From the NCBI RefSeq assembly GCF_018860245.1, contig NZ_JAHKPD010000013.1, positions 284,659-348,658 on the forward strand: 64,000 bases of DNA. Direction: 5' to 3'. This document shows positions 1 to 10,318 of this stretch, in pieces. Each line of letters opens with the position of its first letter. The first letter of the stretch is position 1. The position numbers and the translations under genes are program-made. The DNA is from Pseudotamlana agarivorans (lineage in GTDB: Bacteria > Bacteroidota > Bacteroidia > Flavobacteriales > Flavobacteriaceae). The notes beneath the pieces are model-generated. The model saw nothing but the letters and a program-made list of their open reading frames with translations, was not told where the DNA came from and searched no databases.

Positions 1-1
1 C

Positions 2-1438
2 GGATATAAAAAATTATATATAGATGGTGAGCTGGTAGACGCCGTTAGCGGTGAAAGAGGTGATGTTATTTGTCCAGCAACAGGTGAAGTTATTGCACAA
101 GTTGCAAGGGCAGGAAAGGAAGATGCAGAAAAAGCCTTGAAATCTTCGCAAAAAGGATTCAAATATTGGTCTAAATTATCTTTGACAGAGCGTACCCAAT
201 GGATGAACAAATTGCGTTTAGCTATTTTGGAAAAAGAGCATGAACTCAAAACGGCCATGGTACATGAAATGGGAAAAACCTATGCAGGTGCTCAAGAAGA
301 TATCGATAGGTTAACCGAGGCATTGGAGTGGTATCCAGCTGCGATGCAAAACATGAGAGAAGAACAAATTCCTGATTATGATAATTCGCACACGCATAAA
401 ATGATAGCCAAACCAGCGGGTGTTGCCGTGGCTTATTTAGCCTGGAATTTTCCATTACTTAATGTTGGTTATAAAATTGGACCGGCGCTCGCAGCAGGTT
501 GCTCATTGATAATTAAGCCTTCTGACATGTCGCCATTATCTGCATATATGGTTGGCGAAATTATGCATAGTATTAATTTTCCAGCAGGTGTGGTGAATAT
601 TATATCAGGCCCAAGCAGCGAAGTAGCAACAACGATGACTAAAAGCCATATTCCAGCAGTGATAACCATGATTGGCTCTACACAAACAGGTTTGCGTGTT
701 ATTGCTGATAGTACGACTTCTATTAAAAAATTCGGATTGGAATTAGGTGGAAATGCGCCTTTTATTGTTTTTGAAGATGCCGATTTTGACAAAGCTTTAG
801 ACCTAGGTATAGCCCTTAGATATGGAAATTCTGGACAGGTTTGTGTTGCTGCAAATCGAATTTTTGTTCATAAAAGTATCTATGATAAATACGTTAAAGC
901 CTATGCTAAAAGAGCGTCTGAAATTAAACTCGGATTTGGAGTAAAAGAAAATCCAGAGGTTTTTATGGGACCAGTTGTGAGCAAAAAGGACAGAGATAGA
1001 ATGTTTGATTTGGTTGAAGACGCCGTGAGTAAAGGAGCCACTTTAGAATATGGCGGAAAAATACCAAAAGGTTTCCCTGAAGGAGGAAACTGGATTGAGC
1101 CAACAGTAGTCTCAGGTGTCACTACAGACATGAAACTATTTACTCAAGAAACTTTTGGACCGGTAGCTGGTATTATGCCATTTGAAACAGACGATGAAGT
1201 TCTGGAATTGGCTAATGATACGGAATTTGGATTGGCATCTTATATCTTTACTAACGACCATAAGAGAATTGAACGATTTACTGAAGAATTAGAATTTGGT
1301 GAAATTCAAATTAATGGTGTGAAATATGCCATTTATTTACCTCATGGCGGTTATAAAAATAGTGGTATAGGTCACGATTGTTCACATTTAGCACTAGAGG
1401 ATTATTTAGTGAAAAAACGTGTTTCTACAGCTATTTAA
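2..1438 (+). CDS. NAD(P)-dependent aldehyde dehydrogenase, 5' end cut by window
   Basis: The reading frame is open from base 2, so the N-terminus lies outside the window; the TTG at 137 is an internal codon, not the start. About 478 residues are visible, near the full length of the family. The Rossmann region, the LELGGNAP motif holding the general-base Glu, and the catalytic Cys in GQVCVAANR are all present, so the enzyme should be active. The family oxidises aldehydes to acids with NAD(P). It heads an operon with a sulfatase, a sugar porter and GH127. In carrageenan users a dehydrogenase of this superfamily (DauA) oxidises 3,6-anhydro-D-galactose, and that is my favoured role. The substrate is inferred from context only; succinate-semialdehyde or lactaldehyde dehydrogenase activity remains possible. 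Confidence 0.93.
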   Translation, partial: GYKKLYIDGELVDAVSGERGDVICPATGEVIAQVARAGKEDAEKALKSSQKGFKYWSKLSLTERTQWMNKLRLAILEKEHELKTAMVHEMGKTYAGAQEDIDRLTEALEWYPAAMQNMREEQIPDYDNSHTHKMIAKPAGVAVAYLAWNFPLLNVGYKIGPALAAGCSLIIKPSDMSPLSAYMVGEIMHSINFPAGVVNIISGPSSEVATTMTKSHIPAVITMIGSTQTGLRVIADSTTSIKKFGLELGGNAPFIVFEDADFDKALDLGIALRYGNSGQVCVAANRIFVHKSIYDKYVKAYAKRASEIKLGFGVKENPEVFMGPVVSKKDRDRMFDLVEDAVSKGATLEYGGKIPKGFPEGGNWIEPTVVSGVTTDMKLFTQETFGPVAGIMPFETDDEVLELANDTEFGLASYIFTNDHKRIERFTEELEFGEIQINGVKYAIYLPHGGYKNSGIGHDCSHLALEDYLVKKRVSTAI

Positions 1439-1440
1439 TT

Positions 1441-3288
1441 ATGATTGAGCCATTAGCAAAAAAAGGTCGATTTCTGTTTGTTTGGTTATTTCTAATCTGT
1501 GGATTGGGTATTCAGGCACAGGAATTTATTTCCATACCTAAAAATATTAAGCCACAAGACAGAATCGCTTTTGCGCTTTATACGGTGCACGAAAACACCT
1601 TGAAGCTAAACGCTCAATTTTATCCAATAATAAATTTTGAACCTTTTGAAGCGATATTAGAAATTGAAGAAAATGGTGAATGGGTAAAACGAGCGACAGC
1701 GCCCATAAGATACCCAGGATATACCTCCTTGTTTAGAATTGAGAACTGGGATGATACTAAAGAGGCAAAGTATAGAGTGGTTCATAACAATAAGGCCTTT
1801 TATGAAGGGCTTATTCGTATAAATCCTATTCATCAAGATACTTTTGTACTAGCAGCCTTAACTTGTAACTCTGTTTACCCAAGACACGGTGGTGATATTT
1901 CTAGAGAGGATATCGTAACAAATTTAAAAAAGATTCAACCCGATTTAATTTTCTTTTCAGGCGACCAAGTTTATGACCATAGCCAGCATTATATATATTG
2001 GTTGAAATTTGGGATCGACTTTGGTGAGTTATTAAGAAACACACCAACCATCTGTATTACGGACGATCATGATGTTGGTCAAGGAAATATCTGGGGGGCA
2101 AACGGTAAAAAAACAGAAACGAGAAGTGGTGTGTCTGGCGGCTATTACATGCCAGTAGAATACGTTCAAGAAGTGGAAAGGGCACAAACGAGTCATTTAC
2201 CAGATCCTTACGACCCGACACCAATTGAGCAGGGTATTGGGGTGTATTATACCGATTTGAAATGGGGCGGATTGAGTTTTGCCATCTTAGAAGATAGAAA
2301 ATTTAAGTCTGGTTTACTGGATTTACCTAAGTACGCACCAGACATTTTTCCTGACGGCACGAAAGACGCACTTTTTGATCCTAATATTGATACTAGAAAA
2401 CTAGATATTCCAGGCGCGAAATTATTAGGAGATCGTCAATTAGAGTTTTTAGAAGATTGGACAACGGATTGGGAAAATGCCGAAATGAAAACGGTTTTAA
2501 CTCAAACGGTGTTTGCCATGGTAAATAACTATACTGGAAAACACGACCGTGAAATTATAGCAGATTTTGATACTAATGGATGGCCACAAACAGGAAGAAA
2601 TAAAGCTCTGGCCGCAATAAGAAAGAGTTTTTCACCTATGATAGCGGGCGACCAGCATTTGGCAACTTTTGTAAAACATGGTATTGACGATTGGGGAGAT
2701 GCAGGGTATTCTTTTGTTACTCCAGCCATTGCAAATTATTGGATGCGTTGGTGGGATCCTAAAACTCCTGGTAAAAACCGACAAAAGAACGCGCCCTATT
2801 ATACTGGTGATTTTTTAGATGGCTATCAAAATAAGATAACTGTTGAAGCGGTAGGAAACCCTTCTGAGGAGCAAAAAAGTGAAGGCGGTAAATTATCCAC
2901 AAGAGTGGCCGGGTTTGGTATCATAAAATACAACAAACCTAAAAGAAATATAACTTTTGAATGTTGGCCAAGAAATGTTGATATCACCAATCCGGAGAGT
3001 AAACAATATCCAGGTTGGCCAATAACCATTTCACAATTGGATAATTTCAACCCTAGAAACGCTTATTTTTTGCCAACCATTCAGCTTTCAAAAGAAAATC
3101 AAGTGGTTACTGTAAGAGATAGTAAAACACGAGAAGTTGTGTCTTCTATAAGAACAAACGGAAAAAACTATCAACCAAAGGTTTTAAAAAATGGAACTTA
3201 TAACATTGAAATAGGAGAAGGCGATACACCAATCACTTATTATGATGTAGAAGCAAAAAAGAGGAATAAAAAGGAGATAAAAATTTAA
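1441..3288 (+). CDS. PhoD-like metallophosphatase, secreted
   Basis: This 615-residue protein begins with a signal peptide ending near GIQAQ. I chose the ATG at 1441, just after the upstream stop, over the TTG at 1378, because it places the signal peptide at the N-terminus. Metallophosphatase motifs are visible in order: an N-terminal immunoglobulin-like region, FFSGDQVYDH, TDDHDVGQG and the late MIAGDQHL histidine motif. These match the PhoD/alkaline phosphatase D superfamily, which uses Ca/Fe to cleave phosphodiesters or monoesters. The gap to the aldehyde dehydrogenase is 2 bp and to the following sulfatase 6 bp, so it is in the operon. A phosphatase in a sulfated-galactan locus is unexpected. 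It may act on a sulfate or phosphate ester of the glycan, but the sequence does not show which. Confidence 0.85.
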   Translation: MIEPLAKKGRFLFVWLFLICGLGIQAQEFISIPKNIKPQDRIAFALYTVHENTLKLNAQFYPIINFEPFEAILEIEENGEWVKRATAPIRYPGYTSLFRIENWDDTKEAKYRVVHNNKAFYEGLIRINPIHQDTFVLAALTCNSVYPRHGGDISREDIVTNLKKIQPDLIFFSGDQVYDHSQHYIYWLKFGIDFGELLRNTPTICITDDHDVGQGNIWGANGKKTETRSGVSGGYYMPVEYVQEVERAQTSHLPDPYDPTPIEQGIGVYYTDLKWGGLSFAILEDRKFKSGLLDLPKYAPDIFPDGTKDALFDPNIDTRKLDIPGAKLLGDRQLEFLEDWTTDWENAEMKTVLTQTVFAMVNNYTGKHDREIIADFDTNGWPQTGRNKALAAIRKSFSPMIAGDQHLATFVKHGIDDWGDAGYSFVTPAIANYWMRWWDPKTPGKNRQKNAPYYTGDFLDGYQNKITVEAVGNPSEEQKSEGGKLSTRVAGFGIIKYNKPKRNITFECWPRNVDITNPESKQYPGWPITISQLDNFNPRNAYFLPTIQLSKENQVVTVRDSKTREVVSSIRTNGKNYQPKVLKNGTYNIEIGEGDTPITYYDVEAKKRNKKEIKI

Positions 3289-3294
3289 TATTTC

Positions 3295-4695
3295 ATGAAA
3301 AAACATCAACTATTATTGGGTTTTATTTTTGTTTTACATTTTGTTTCATTTTCGCAAAATAATAAAGGAGAAGAGATTCCAAATATTGTTTTTATGCTTG
3401 CTGATGATCTCGGTTATGGGGAACTAGGTTCGTATGGTCAAGAAAAGATAAAGACACCTTTTTTAGATCAATTATCTAAAGAAGGTATGAGATTTACTAA
3501 CTTCTATGCAGGAAATTCTCTTTGTTCGCCTTCAAGAGCCGTACTTATGACCGGTATTAGTTCTGGTAAAAGTTCTATACGAGGAAATATAGGTTTTCAT
3601 CCAGAAAGAGAGCAATTTGATCGTGTATCAATCAAGCCAAAAGAAACAACATTAGCAGAAATGCTTAAGCCTGCTGGTTATGAAACTATTTATTTTGGGA
3701 AATGGCATTTAGATGACCCATATCATCTAGAAACATGGGCAGCAAATCGTGGTTTCGACTATGCTGTTCAAGGACAGTGGAAACGTTTAAATGGTAATTT
3801 ACACATTGATTCAGATTACGATTGGATTAATGGTTTAGATGAAGCTATAAAATATGATTATAAAAAATATAGCTGTATGGACGAGTTTCGTACAACACAA
3901 GCAATTGACTATTTTGAGAAGCGCGATGATGATAAACCCTTTTTTCTGTTTATGTCGTACCGTATTCCTCATGGTCATGAAGTTGATATTCGTAATAAAA
4001 CCATGTATAATAAAACTGATTGGCCAGAAATAGAACGTCTTCATGCAGCGCGAATTACATTGTTGGATGAACAGGTTGGAAGGTTAATGAGGTATCTTGA
4101 AGTAACAGGTAGATTAGATAATACTTTAATTGTTTTTACTAGTGATAATGGTGGTCAAAAGGAAAATGGTCATGACGAACAATTTTTCAAAAGTAATGGA
4201 GAATATCGAGGAGCTAAACGAGACCTTTATGAAGGCGGGATAAAGGTGCCTTTATTTGTGATTTGGAAAGGTAAAATTAAGCAAGGGACGACTAATAACC
4301 ATGTTGGAGCTTTTCAAGATATTATGCCAACTTTAGCAGAAGTAGCAAAAATTAATACACCTTCTACAAGTGATGGAATTTCTTTTTTGCCAACACTTTG
4401 TAATAACACTATTCAAAACACACACGATTATCTTTATTGGGAACTTCATTTAAACAAGATGGATAAAAATGGAAATGATAAAGGTTTTAGACAAGCAGTA
4501 CGCCAAGGAAAATGGAAAGCAGTACGATATGGTTTGAAATCTGAAACAGAACTTTATGATTTAAGCAAAGATGAAACTGAATCTATAAACCTCTCAAGTA
4601 AATTCCCTAAAAAACTTAGAGAACTTGAAAAATTATTTAAAAATTCAAGTAACTATAATGAGAATTTCAAATATGGAGGAAATACAAAATTTTAA
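3295..4695 (+). CDS. S1-family formylglycine sulfatase
   Basis: A 466-residue exported sulfatase. After a signal peptide (residues 1-20) comes the metal-binding ADDLGYGELGSYG block, then CSPSR with Cys77 as the residue matured to formylglycine, then GKWHL and the SDNGG metal/substrate block. All core residues of an active S1 sulfatase are present. It would remove sulfate from a galactan oligosaccharide in the periplasm. There is no T9SS domain and no lipobox, so it is probably soluble periplasmic. It differs clearly from the iduronate-sulfatase-like pair at 13418 and 24907. The subfamily, and so the sulfate position, cannot be set by eye. Confidence 0.92.
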   Translation: MKKHQLLLGFIFVLHFVSFSQNNKGEEIPNIVFMLADDLGYGELGSYGQEKIKTPFLDQLSKEGMRFTNFYAGNSLCSPSRAVLMTGISSGKSSIRGNIGFHPEREQFDRVSIKPKETTLAEMLKPAGYETIYFGKWHLDDPYHLETWAANRGFDYAVQGQWKRLNGNLHIDSDYDWINGLDEAIKYDYKKYSCMDEFRTTQAIDYFEKRDDDKPFFLFMSYRIPHGHEVDIRNKTMYNKTDWPEIERLHAARITLLDEQVGRLMRYLEVTGRLDNTLIVFTSDNGGQKENGHDEQFFKSNGEYRGAKRDLYEGGIKVPLFVIWKGKIKQGTTNNHVGAFQDIMPTLAEVAKINTPSTSDGISFLPTLCNNTIQNTHDYLYWELHLNKMDKNGNDKGFRQAVRQGKWKAVRYGLKSETELYDLSKDETESINLSSKFPKKLRELEKLFKNSSNYNENFKYGGNTKF

Positions 4696-4751
4696 TAAGA
4701 TTAAAACTAATCACGACTTATTTAAAATAAAAGTCTATAGAAATAAATAGT

Positions 4752-6629
4752 ATGAATTTAAGAAAACACTTTAAAAATATAGTGCTATCAATTACAACAA
4801 CAGTATGTTGCCTCATGTCTAATTCTGGTTTTGGACAATCCAATTCTTTTATTGATGTTGAAAAAGATTTTCCTAAGCAGGAGAAAAATCTAAGAAAATG
4901 GGATGCCCCTGTTATTGCCGATTTAGATCAAGATGGATACCCAGATTTGTTAATAAATGATCATGGTTATGGCGTTCAGGTTTGTTGGAATAATAAAGGA
5001 AAATTTGAAAAACCGTTTGATATCATTATTGGCGATATACACGGTGTTTCTGTTGGTGATTTTGATAAAGATGGCATTTTAGAATTAATCGTGTCACGCG
5101 GGGGCGGTTCAGGTAGCAATGCAAGAAATTCAAAAATATTTAAGGTAAATAAACAACGGGAGTTTACCGATTTTCCTGACTTTAAAAAGCCTTTAGCCTT
5201 AATGAGAGGTCGTACGGTTAAGTTTTTAGATGCCGATAATGATGGTGATTTAGACTTATTGAATTTTGCGTTTCCTGATAAAGACAGAAATGGCGAAAGT
5301 GAGAATTATATTTATAAAAATAATGGACAAGGTGAACTAATATTACATGCAACATTACCCGCTATTAAGGCAGACGGACAAAAAATACTGGTTACAGATT
5401 TTAACGGCGATCAGGTTTTTGATCTTATCATGTATGGAGGTGGTCATGTAAAAGCATACCAAGGAAAAGAACATATGACCTATGAAGATGTAACCGATAA
5501 AATTTTTCCGTATAAAATTGATAAGACCACTAGTGTTGTACAAATAGACTACGATAATGATGGTGATCTAGATCTTTTTTTTACACGTAGTCAAGAATTT
5601 GAAATAGGAGAAACATTCTATGATGGTGATTCTGAAACCTGGGGCTTTTTCACGAAAAGAGGTGCGTTTAAATTCGATGATTTAGAGATTGGTGATGTTT
5701 TGGATATTGAGAATTTTCAATCGCAATGGCCTAATAATGACACATTTTTTATTGGTGAATCGGCTTACGATTATGAGTTTCCAGGTGAAACACATTCAGG
5801 GAAAAACATAAGATTGGTCAATAGTAATGCATTGGGTTTTCCAGATGATTACAGTGAAAAAACAGGAACATATATTGGTTATGTTGGTAATAATAACTGG
5901 AGAATTTCAGGATCGCTTTGGGCACCAGCAACAGGTGTGGTTCATGGCGTGAAAGATTATCCGAAATATGAGCACCCTAAGGCTCCACATGATATTTTAT
6001 TGGAGAATAAAGGAGGAAGGTTTGTTGATGTTACAAAAAAAGCGAATATGTTTTTTGAAGATTTTACCGAAAGTGCCACAGTGGCCGATTTTGATAATAA
6101 TGGTTTTCAAGATATCTTGATGGTTCGTCGCGGGGATTTGATCCATAAAAATAAATCTGTCATATACTTAAATCAAGGAGATGCCAGCTTTGAACTTTTA
6201 AAAGAGCATGGTGTCATAACAACAGAGTTGGGTGCAATTGGAATGGCTGTTGGTACTGTGGATTATGACTTGGATGGTAAAGTAGATGTCGTCATTGGAA
6301 ACGAAAGAGGAAAATGGCATCTGTTTAGAAACAATTTGAAAAGTACGGATAAAAATAATTTCACTACTGTAGTTGTTGGAAACTCAAAAAAAGGAAATGC
6401 AAGTCCGCTTGGTGCTTTAGTTACCATAAAATCGTGTAATAATACGCAATCCTATACCATTGGAGATACAGGAGCTGCTTATTCATCAAACTACAACACT
6501 TTTGTTCATTTCGGAGTGGGTTCTTGTGATAAGCCAGTAAAAGTAAAAATAACCTGGACTAATGGAGAAACAGAAGAAACGACTATAAAATCATTGAACA
6601 CTAAAGTTTTCATTGGGACTAACAACTAA
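4752..6629 (+). CDS. FG-GAP/VCBS beta-propeller protein with ASPIC/UnbV C-terminus (CRTAC1-like)
   Basis: A 625-residue secreted protein with signal peptide (to about residue 29). It carries repeated calcium-binding loops of the DxDxDG type (IADLDQDGYPDLL, DADNDGDLDLL, DYDNDGDLDLF, DYDLDGKVDVV) typical of FG-GAP/VCBS propellers. The C-terminal 90 residues (GALVTIKS... WTNGETEET) match the ASPIC/UnbV module. The biochemical function of this family is unknown; a glycan-binding or surface scaffold role is only a guess. It is a paralogue of the protein at 16751, which sits in the second operon of this locus. Spacing to the sugar porter downstream is 12 bp. Confidence 0.85.
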   Translation: MNLRKHFKNIVLSITTTVCCLMSNSGFGQSNSFIDVEKDFPKQEKNLRKWDAPVIADLDQDGYPDLLINDHGYGVQVCWNNKGKFEKPFDIIIGDIHGVSVGDFDKDGILELIVSRGGGSGSNARNSKIFKVNKQREFTDFPDFKKPLALMRGRTVKFLDADNDGDLDLLNFAFPDKDRNGESENYIYKNNGQGELILHATLPAIKADGQKILVTDFNGDQVFDLIMYGGGHVKAYQGKEHMTYEDVTDKIFPYKIDKTTSVVQIDYDNDGDLDLFFTRSQEFEIGETFYDGDSETWGFFTKRGAFKFDDLEIGDVLDIENFQSQWPNNDTFFIGESAYDYEFPGETHSGKNIRLVNSNALGFPDDYSEKTGTYIGYVGNNNWRISGSLWAPATGVVHGVKDYPKYEHPKAPHDILLENKGGRFVDVTKKANMFFEDFTESATVADFDNNGFQDILMVRRGDLIHKNKSVIYLNQGDASFELLKEHGVITTELGAIGMAVGTVDYDLDGKVDVVIGNERGKWHLFRNNLKSTDKNNFTTVVVGNSKKGNASPLGALVTIKSCNNTQSYTIGDTGAAYSSNYNTFVHFGVGSCDKPVKVKITWTNGETEETTIKSLNTKVFIGTNN

Positions 6630-6641
6630 ACTAAATTAATT

Positions 6642-8207
6642 ATGAGATCATATAAAAAGAATGCCTATATCTATTCAACCATCGTCGCTATTGGAGGCTT
6701 TGTTTTTGGATTGGATGCCGCACTTATTTCGGGTACTGTTAAATTTATTTCTCAAGAATTTGCTTTGAATGAAATCCAATTGGGAATGGTTGTTGGAGCA
6801 CCAGCCCTAGGGGTTTTATTGGCATTATTTTTTGCTGGATATGCTTGTAATAAATATGGACGACGAAAAACACTACAAATAGTGGCTTTGCTTTATGTGG
6901 TTTCTGCCGTTGGTTCATCTCTGTCTCCAAACTATTGGAGCCTCTTGTCTTTTCGCTTTTTAGGCGGATTAGCTTTTACATCCATTTCATTAGCGGCCAT
7001 GTATATTGGTGAAATTGCGCCGCCTAAACTTAGGGGTAAACTGGTAACAATGATTCAAATAAACATTGTTATAGGTTTATCTGGGGCTTATTTTATAAAT
7101 TATTTAATTCTACAATTAGGAAGCTCTGATGCCGCATGGGTTAGAGATTTAGGAATAAATGAACATACCTGGCGTTGGATGCTCGGTTCTGAAATATTAC
7201 CTGCAGTACTATGGTTAATATTATTGTTTTTTGTGCCTCGTAGCCCAGCTTGGTTGTTTTACAATGATAAAGCTGATGAAGCCAGACAAACCTTAAGAAA
7301 ACTTTTGCCAGAAGACAAGGTATCTGAACATATGGAAGAAATGAAAATTAGCATGGATAGTAGTTCAGGCGATAAGTCGGTGCTTTCTCAGTTATCAGAA
7401 ATATTTAGTAAGCCGCTTAGGGTAACCTTTATAATAGCTATGACCTTGGCTATAGCTCAGCAAACTTCTGGTATTAATGCTATTTTGTTTTATGCACCTA
7501 CCGTTTTTGAGCAAATTGGTATCGGGACCGATGCTGCGTTCATACAAGCCATTTGGACGGGTTTAACCGCTTTAGTATTTACCTTTTTAGGCTTGTTATT
7601 GATAGATAGATTAGGTCGAAGACCGATGATTATTGGTGGTATGGCCTGGATTGTTGTAAGTTTAGGAATAGCCTTTTATGGTTTCAATACCGCAACTTAT
7701 ACGCTTACAGAAGACGCTATTTCAGAAATGACCGAAATTCAAAATACCGATAGGCTAAGCAATATGATTGATATACAATATGACAGTGATATCGCCCTCA
7801 AAAATGCACTTATAAAGTCTTTGGGAGAGGAAGACACTAGAGAACATTCTAGCTTATTAATTCAAAAATCTGCTGATATCAACGCAGTTTTAGTTTTAAT
7901 TGGTATTCTCAGTTTTATAGCGGCATTCCATTTTTCAATTGGGCCTGTCATGTGGGTTCTGTTTTCTGAAATTTTTCCAATTTCCATAAGAGGTATCGCT
8001 ATTCCTTTCTTTACCTTAATAACTAGTACTGTAAGTTGGTTGATTCAAATGCTGTTTCCAACACAATTAGCCACATTCGGCATAAGCAATACCTTGCTTT
8101 TTTATGCGGCAACCGTTTTTATTGGTATGGTCATTTTATATAAATATTTAATAGAAACGAAAAATTTGACGATTGAAGAAATTCAACTAAAACTTGAAAA
8201 AAAGTAA
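6642..8207 (+). CDS. MFS sugar:H+ symporter (sugar porter family)
   Basis: A 521-residue inner-membrane transporter of about 12 transmembrane helices. Sugar-porter signatures are visible: GGFVFGLDAALISG in helix 1, the NKYGRRK loop between helices 2 and 3, PRSPAWL after helix 6, QQTSGINAILFYAP in helix 7 and DRLGRRP in the second half. QQTSGIN is the classic hexose-binding motif of XylE/GalP-type proteins. A stretch between about residues 350 and 410 (DAISEMTEIQNTD onward) is a larger polar insertion than is usual. It most likely imports a monosaccharide released by the upstream periplasmic enzymes, galactose or 3,6-anhydro-galactose being the contextual candidates. Confidence 0.92.
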   Translation: MRSYKKNAYIYSTIVAIGGFVFGLDAALISGTVKFISQEFALNEIQLGMVVGAPALGVLLALFFAGYACNKYGRRKTLQIVALLYVVSAVGSSLSPNYWSLLSFRFLGGLAFTSISLAAMYIGEIAPPKLRGKLVTMIQINIVIGLSGAYFINYLILQLGSSDAAWVRDLGINEHTWRWMLGSEILPAVLWLILLFFVPRSPAWLFYNDKADEARQTLRKLLPEDKVSEHMEEMKISMDSSSGDKSVLSQLSEIFSKPLRVTFIIAMTLAIAQQTSGINAILFYAPTVFEQIGIGTDAAFIQAIWTGLTALVFTFLGLLLIDRLGRRPMIIGGMAWIVVSLGIAFYGFNTATYTLTEDAISEMTEIQNTDRLSNMIDIQYDSDIALKNALIKSLGEEDTREHSSLLIQKSADINAVLVLIGILSFIAAFHFSIGPVMWVLFSEIFPISIRGIAIPFFTLITSTVSWLIQMLFPTQLATFGISNTLLFYAATVFIGMVILYKYLIETKNLTIEEIQLKLEKK

Positions 8208-8252
8208 AAAGATAATATAAGATCAACGGGATTAAAAAAACGAATACAACAA

Positions 8253-10226
8253 ATGAATACGCATAATAAAGCAATAACAAATACTACAGAAAGCCCCTTT
8301 GTGAAACTTAAAAGCATCAACTTTGGTGACTGTGCATGGACTTCAGGGTTCTGGGCTGAAAAGGTGAATACGGCAAAAGATAAAATGCTTCCTTATATGG
8401 GAGATTTACTTTGTGGTGACATAGGTCATGGCTTAAATAACTTTAAAATTGCAGCAGGAGAAAAAGAAGGTGTGCATAAAGGGTTCTATTGGCATGATGG
8501 CGATTTTTTCAAATTCATGGAAGCTAAAACCTATGTTTATGGGTTGACTGAGGATGAAACCATTTTAAAAGAGCTGGACGAATATATTAGCCTAATTGGT
8601 AGAGCGCAAGAGGACGATGGCTACATTCATACTCACGTTCAAATTACTGAAGGTGTAGACCGATTTGAAAACCGTAAGTACCATGAAATGTATAATTTTG
8701 GGCACTTATTTATTGCAGGTTCTGTGCATTATCGCATTACAGGACAGCGTAATTTTTTGGATATTGCTGTAAAGATGGCAGATTTACTATATACGTATTT
8801 TATGCCTGATACCAAGCATTATCAACGTTTTGGTTTTAATCAAACCCAAATAATGGGCTTGGTGGAGTTGTATCGAACAGTAAAAGATGAACGCTATTTA
8901 AAATTAGCCGAAAAATTCATAAATAGACGAGGTACTTTTGAAATTGAGCATGATTCAACAACCATTGGATACCCTATTGGTGATATGGTACAAGAAAGAA
9001 CGCCTTTTAGAGAATCAAAAGAGGCTGTAGGTCATGCTGTTTTAGCTTTATACTATTATGCAGGAGCTGCCGATGTTTATGCAGAAACAGGAGAGACCGC
9101 ATTAATTGATGCCTTGGATAAACTATGGGAAAACGTTACGGGTAAAAAAATGTACGTAACAGGAGCTGTTGGTCAGGCGCACTATGGCGCTTCAACCAAT
9201 TTAGATATGATTGAAGAAGGCTTTATAGACGCTTATATGATGCCAAATATGACCGCTTATAATGAAACTTGTGCCAACCTGTGTAATGCCATGTTCAGTC
9301 ATAGAATGATGGGTATTCATGCCGAATCTAGATATGCTGATATTATAGAATTGGTATTATATAACAGTGGACTATCTGGTATAGGAATAGAAGGAAAAGA
9401 TTATTTCTACTCCAATCCATTACGCATGGTGAATAATTCTAGAAATTATGACGCCCATGCCGATGTGACTGAAAGTCCTGTAAGACAACCTTATCTAGAG
9501 TGTTTTTGTTGTCCACCAAACTTGGTGAGAACCATTTGTAAAAGTTCTGGATGGGCATACAATTTATCAGAAAATGGTGTTGCCGTAGTGTTATTCGGTG
9601 GTAATAATCTAGACTCAACTATGTTGGATGGTTCCCCAATAAAACTTACTCAAGACACAGAATATCCGTGGAAAGGATTAGTGAAAATTACTGTTGATGC
9701 ATGTAAAAATACCGCTTTTGATATTCAAGTTAGAATTCCTAAGTGGGCCGTTGGTAGCACCTTAAAAGTAAACGGAGAAAACGTAGGTGTTGAAGTTATT
9801 CCTGGGAAATTTGCAACAATTAATCGAGTTTGGAAAGCAGGAGATAGCATTGTTTTAGATATGCCAATGGAAGTTCAGCGTATTGAAGGTCATAATAGAA
9901 TTGAAGAAGTAAGAAATCAAATAGCTGTAAAAAGAGGGCCTATAGTATATTGTATTGAATCTCCAGATTTACCAAAAGACACCTCAATATTAGATGTCTA
10001 TATCAAAGGAGATGCAGTCTTGGAAGCCGAACATAAAAAAGATTTCTTAGGCGGGGTTACTGTGGTAAATACGGAGTTACTCTTAAGGGAAGACAAACAT
10101 AATGATATGTATCAAACGGTAACACAGCCAGTTTTAAAATCATTCAAAACTCAACTCGTACCTTATTTTGCATGGAGCAATAGAGGGCAAGCAGAAATGA
10201 CTGTCTTTATGCCAGTGGTTTGGTAA
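8253..10226 (+). CDS. GH127 glycoside hydrolase, candidate 3,6-anhydro-D-galactosidase
   Basis: 657 residues, no signal peptide, matching the GH127 family in length and sequence. The zinc/thiolate catalytic centre is complete: Glu338 and Cys340 in YNETCANL, and Cys419-Cys420 in ECFCCPPN. GH127 was founded on beta-L-arabinofuranosidases, but marine carrageenan loci carry GH127 members acting on terminal 3,6-anhydro-D-galactose. With kappa-carrageenase-like GH16 genes in the same locus the second activity is more likely. Absence of a signal peptide suggests cytoplasmic action on imported oligosaccharides, or an unrecognised export route. It is the last gene of the first operon, 45 bp after the sugar porter, and is followed by a strong terminator. 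Confidence 0.9.
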   Translation: MNTHNKAITNTTESPFVKLKSINFGDCAWTSGFWAEKVNTAKDKMLPYMGDLLCGDIGHGLNNFKIAAGEKEGVHKGFYWHDGDFFKFMEAKTYVYGLTEDETILKELDEYISLIGRAQEDDGYIHTHVQITEGVDRFENRKYHEMYNFGHLFIAGSVHYRITGQRNFLDIAVKMADLLYTYFMPDTKHYQRFGFNQTQIMGLVELYRTVKDERYLKLAEKFINRRGTFEIEHDSTTIGYPIGDMVQERTPFRESKEAVGHAVLALYYYAGAADVYAETGETALIDALDKLWENVTGKKMYVTGAVGQAHYGASTNLDMIEEGFIDAYMMPNMTAYNETCANLCNAMFSHRMMGIHAESRYADIIELVLYNSGLSGIGIEGKDYFYSNPLRMVNNSRNYDAHADVTESPVRQPYLECFCCPPNLVRTICKSSGWAYNLSENGVAVVLFGGNNLDSTMLDGSPIKLTQDTEYPWKGLVKITVDACKNTAFDIQVRIPKWAVGSTLKVNGENVGVEVIPGKFATINRVWKAGDSIVLDMPMEVQRIEGHNRIEEVRNQIAVKRGPIVYCIESPDLPKDTSILDVYIKGDAVLEAEHKKDFLGGVTVVNTELLLREDKHNDMYQTVTQPVLKSFKTQLVPYFAWSNRGQAEMTVFMPVVW

Positions 10227-10241
10227 AGATGAATGGCTAAT

Positions 10242-10281
10242 AAAAAAAGGTTGGGTTTTTAATTAAATTCAACCTTTTTTT
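10242..10281 (+). terminator. Rho-independent terminator after GH127
   Basis: Perfect 12-bp arms AAAAAAAGGTTG and CAACCTTTTTTT flank a 16-nt loop, with a T-run at the end of the right arm. It ends the first operon 16 bp after the GH127 stop. Confidence 0.85.
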
Positions 10282-10318
10282 ATCTGGTTTTTAATCTTCT
10301 TTTTGATTAAATGCTTTG

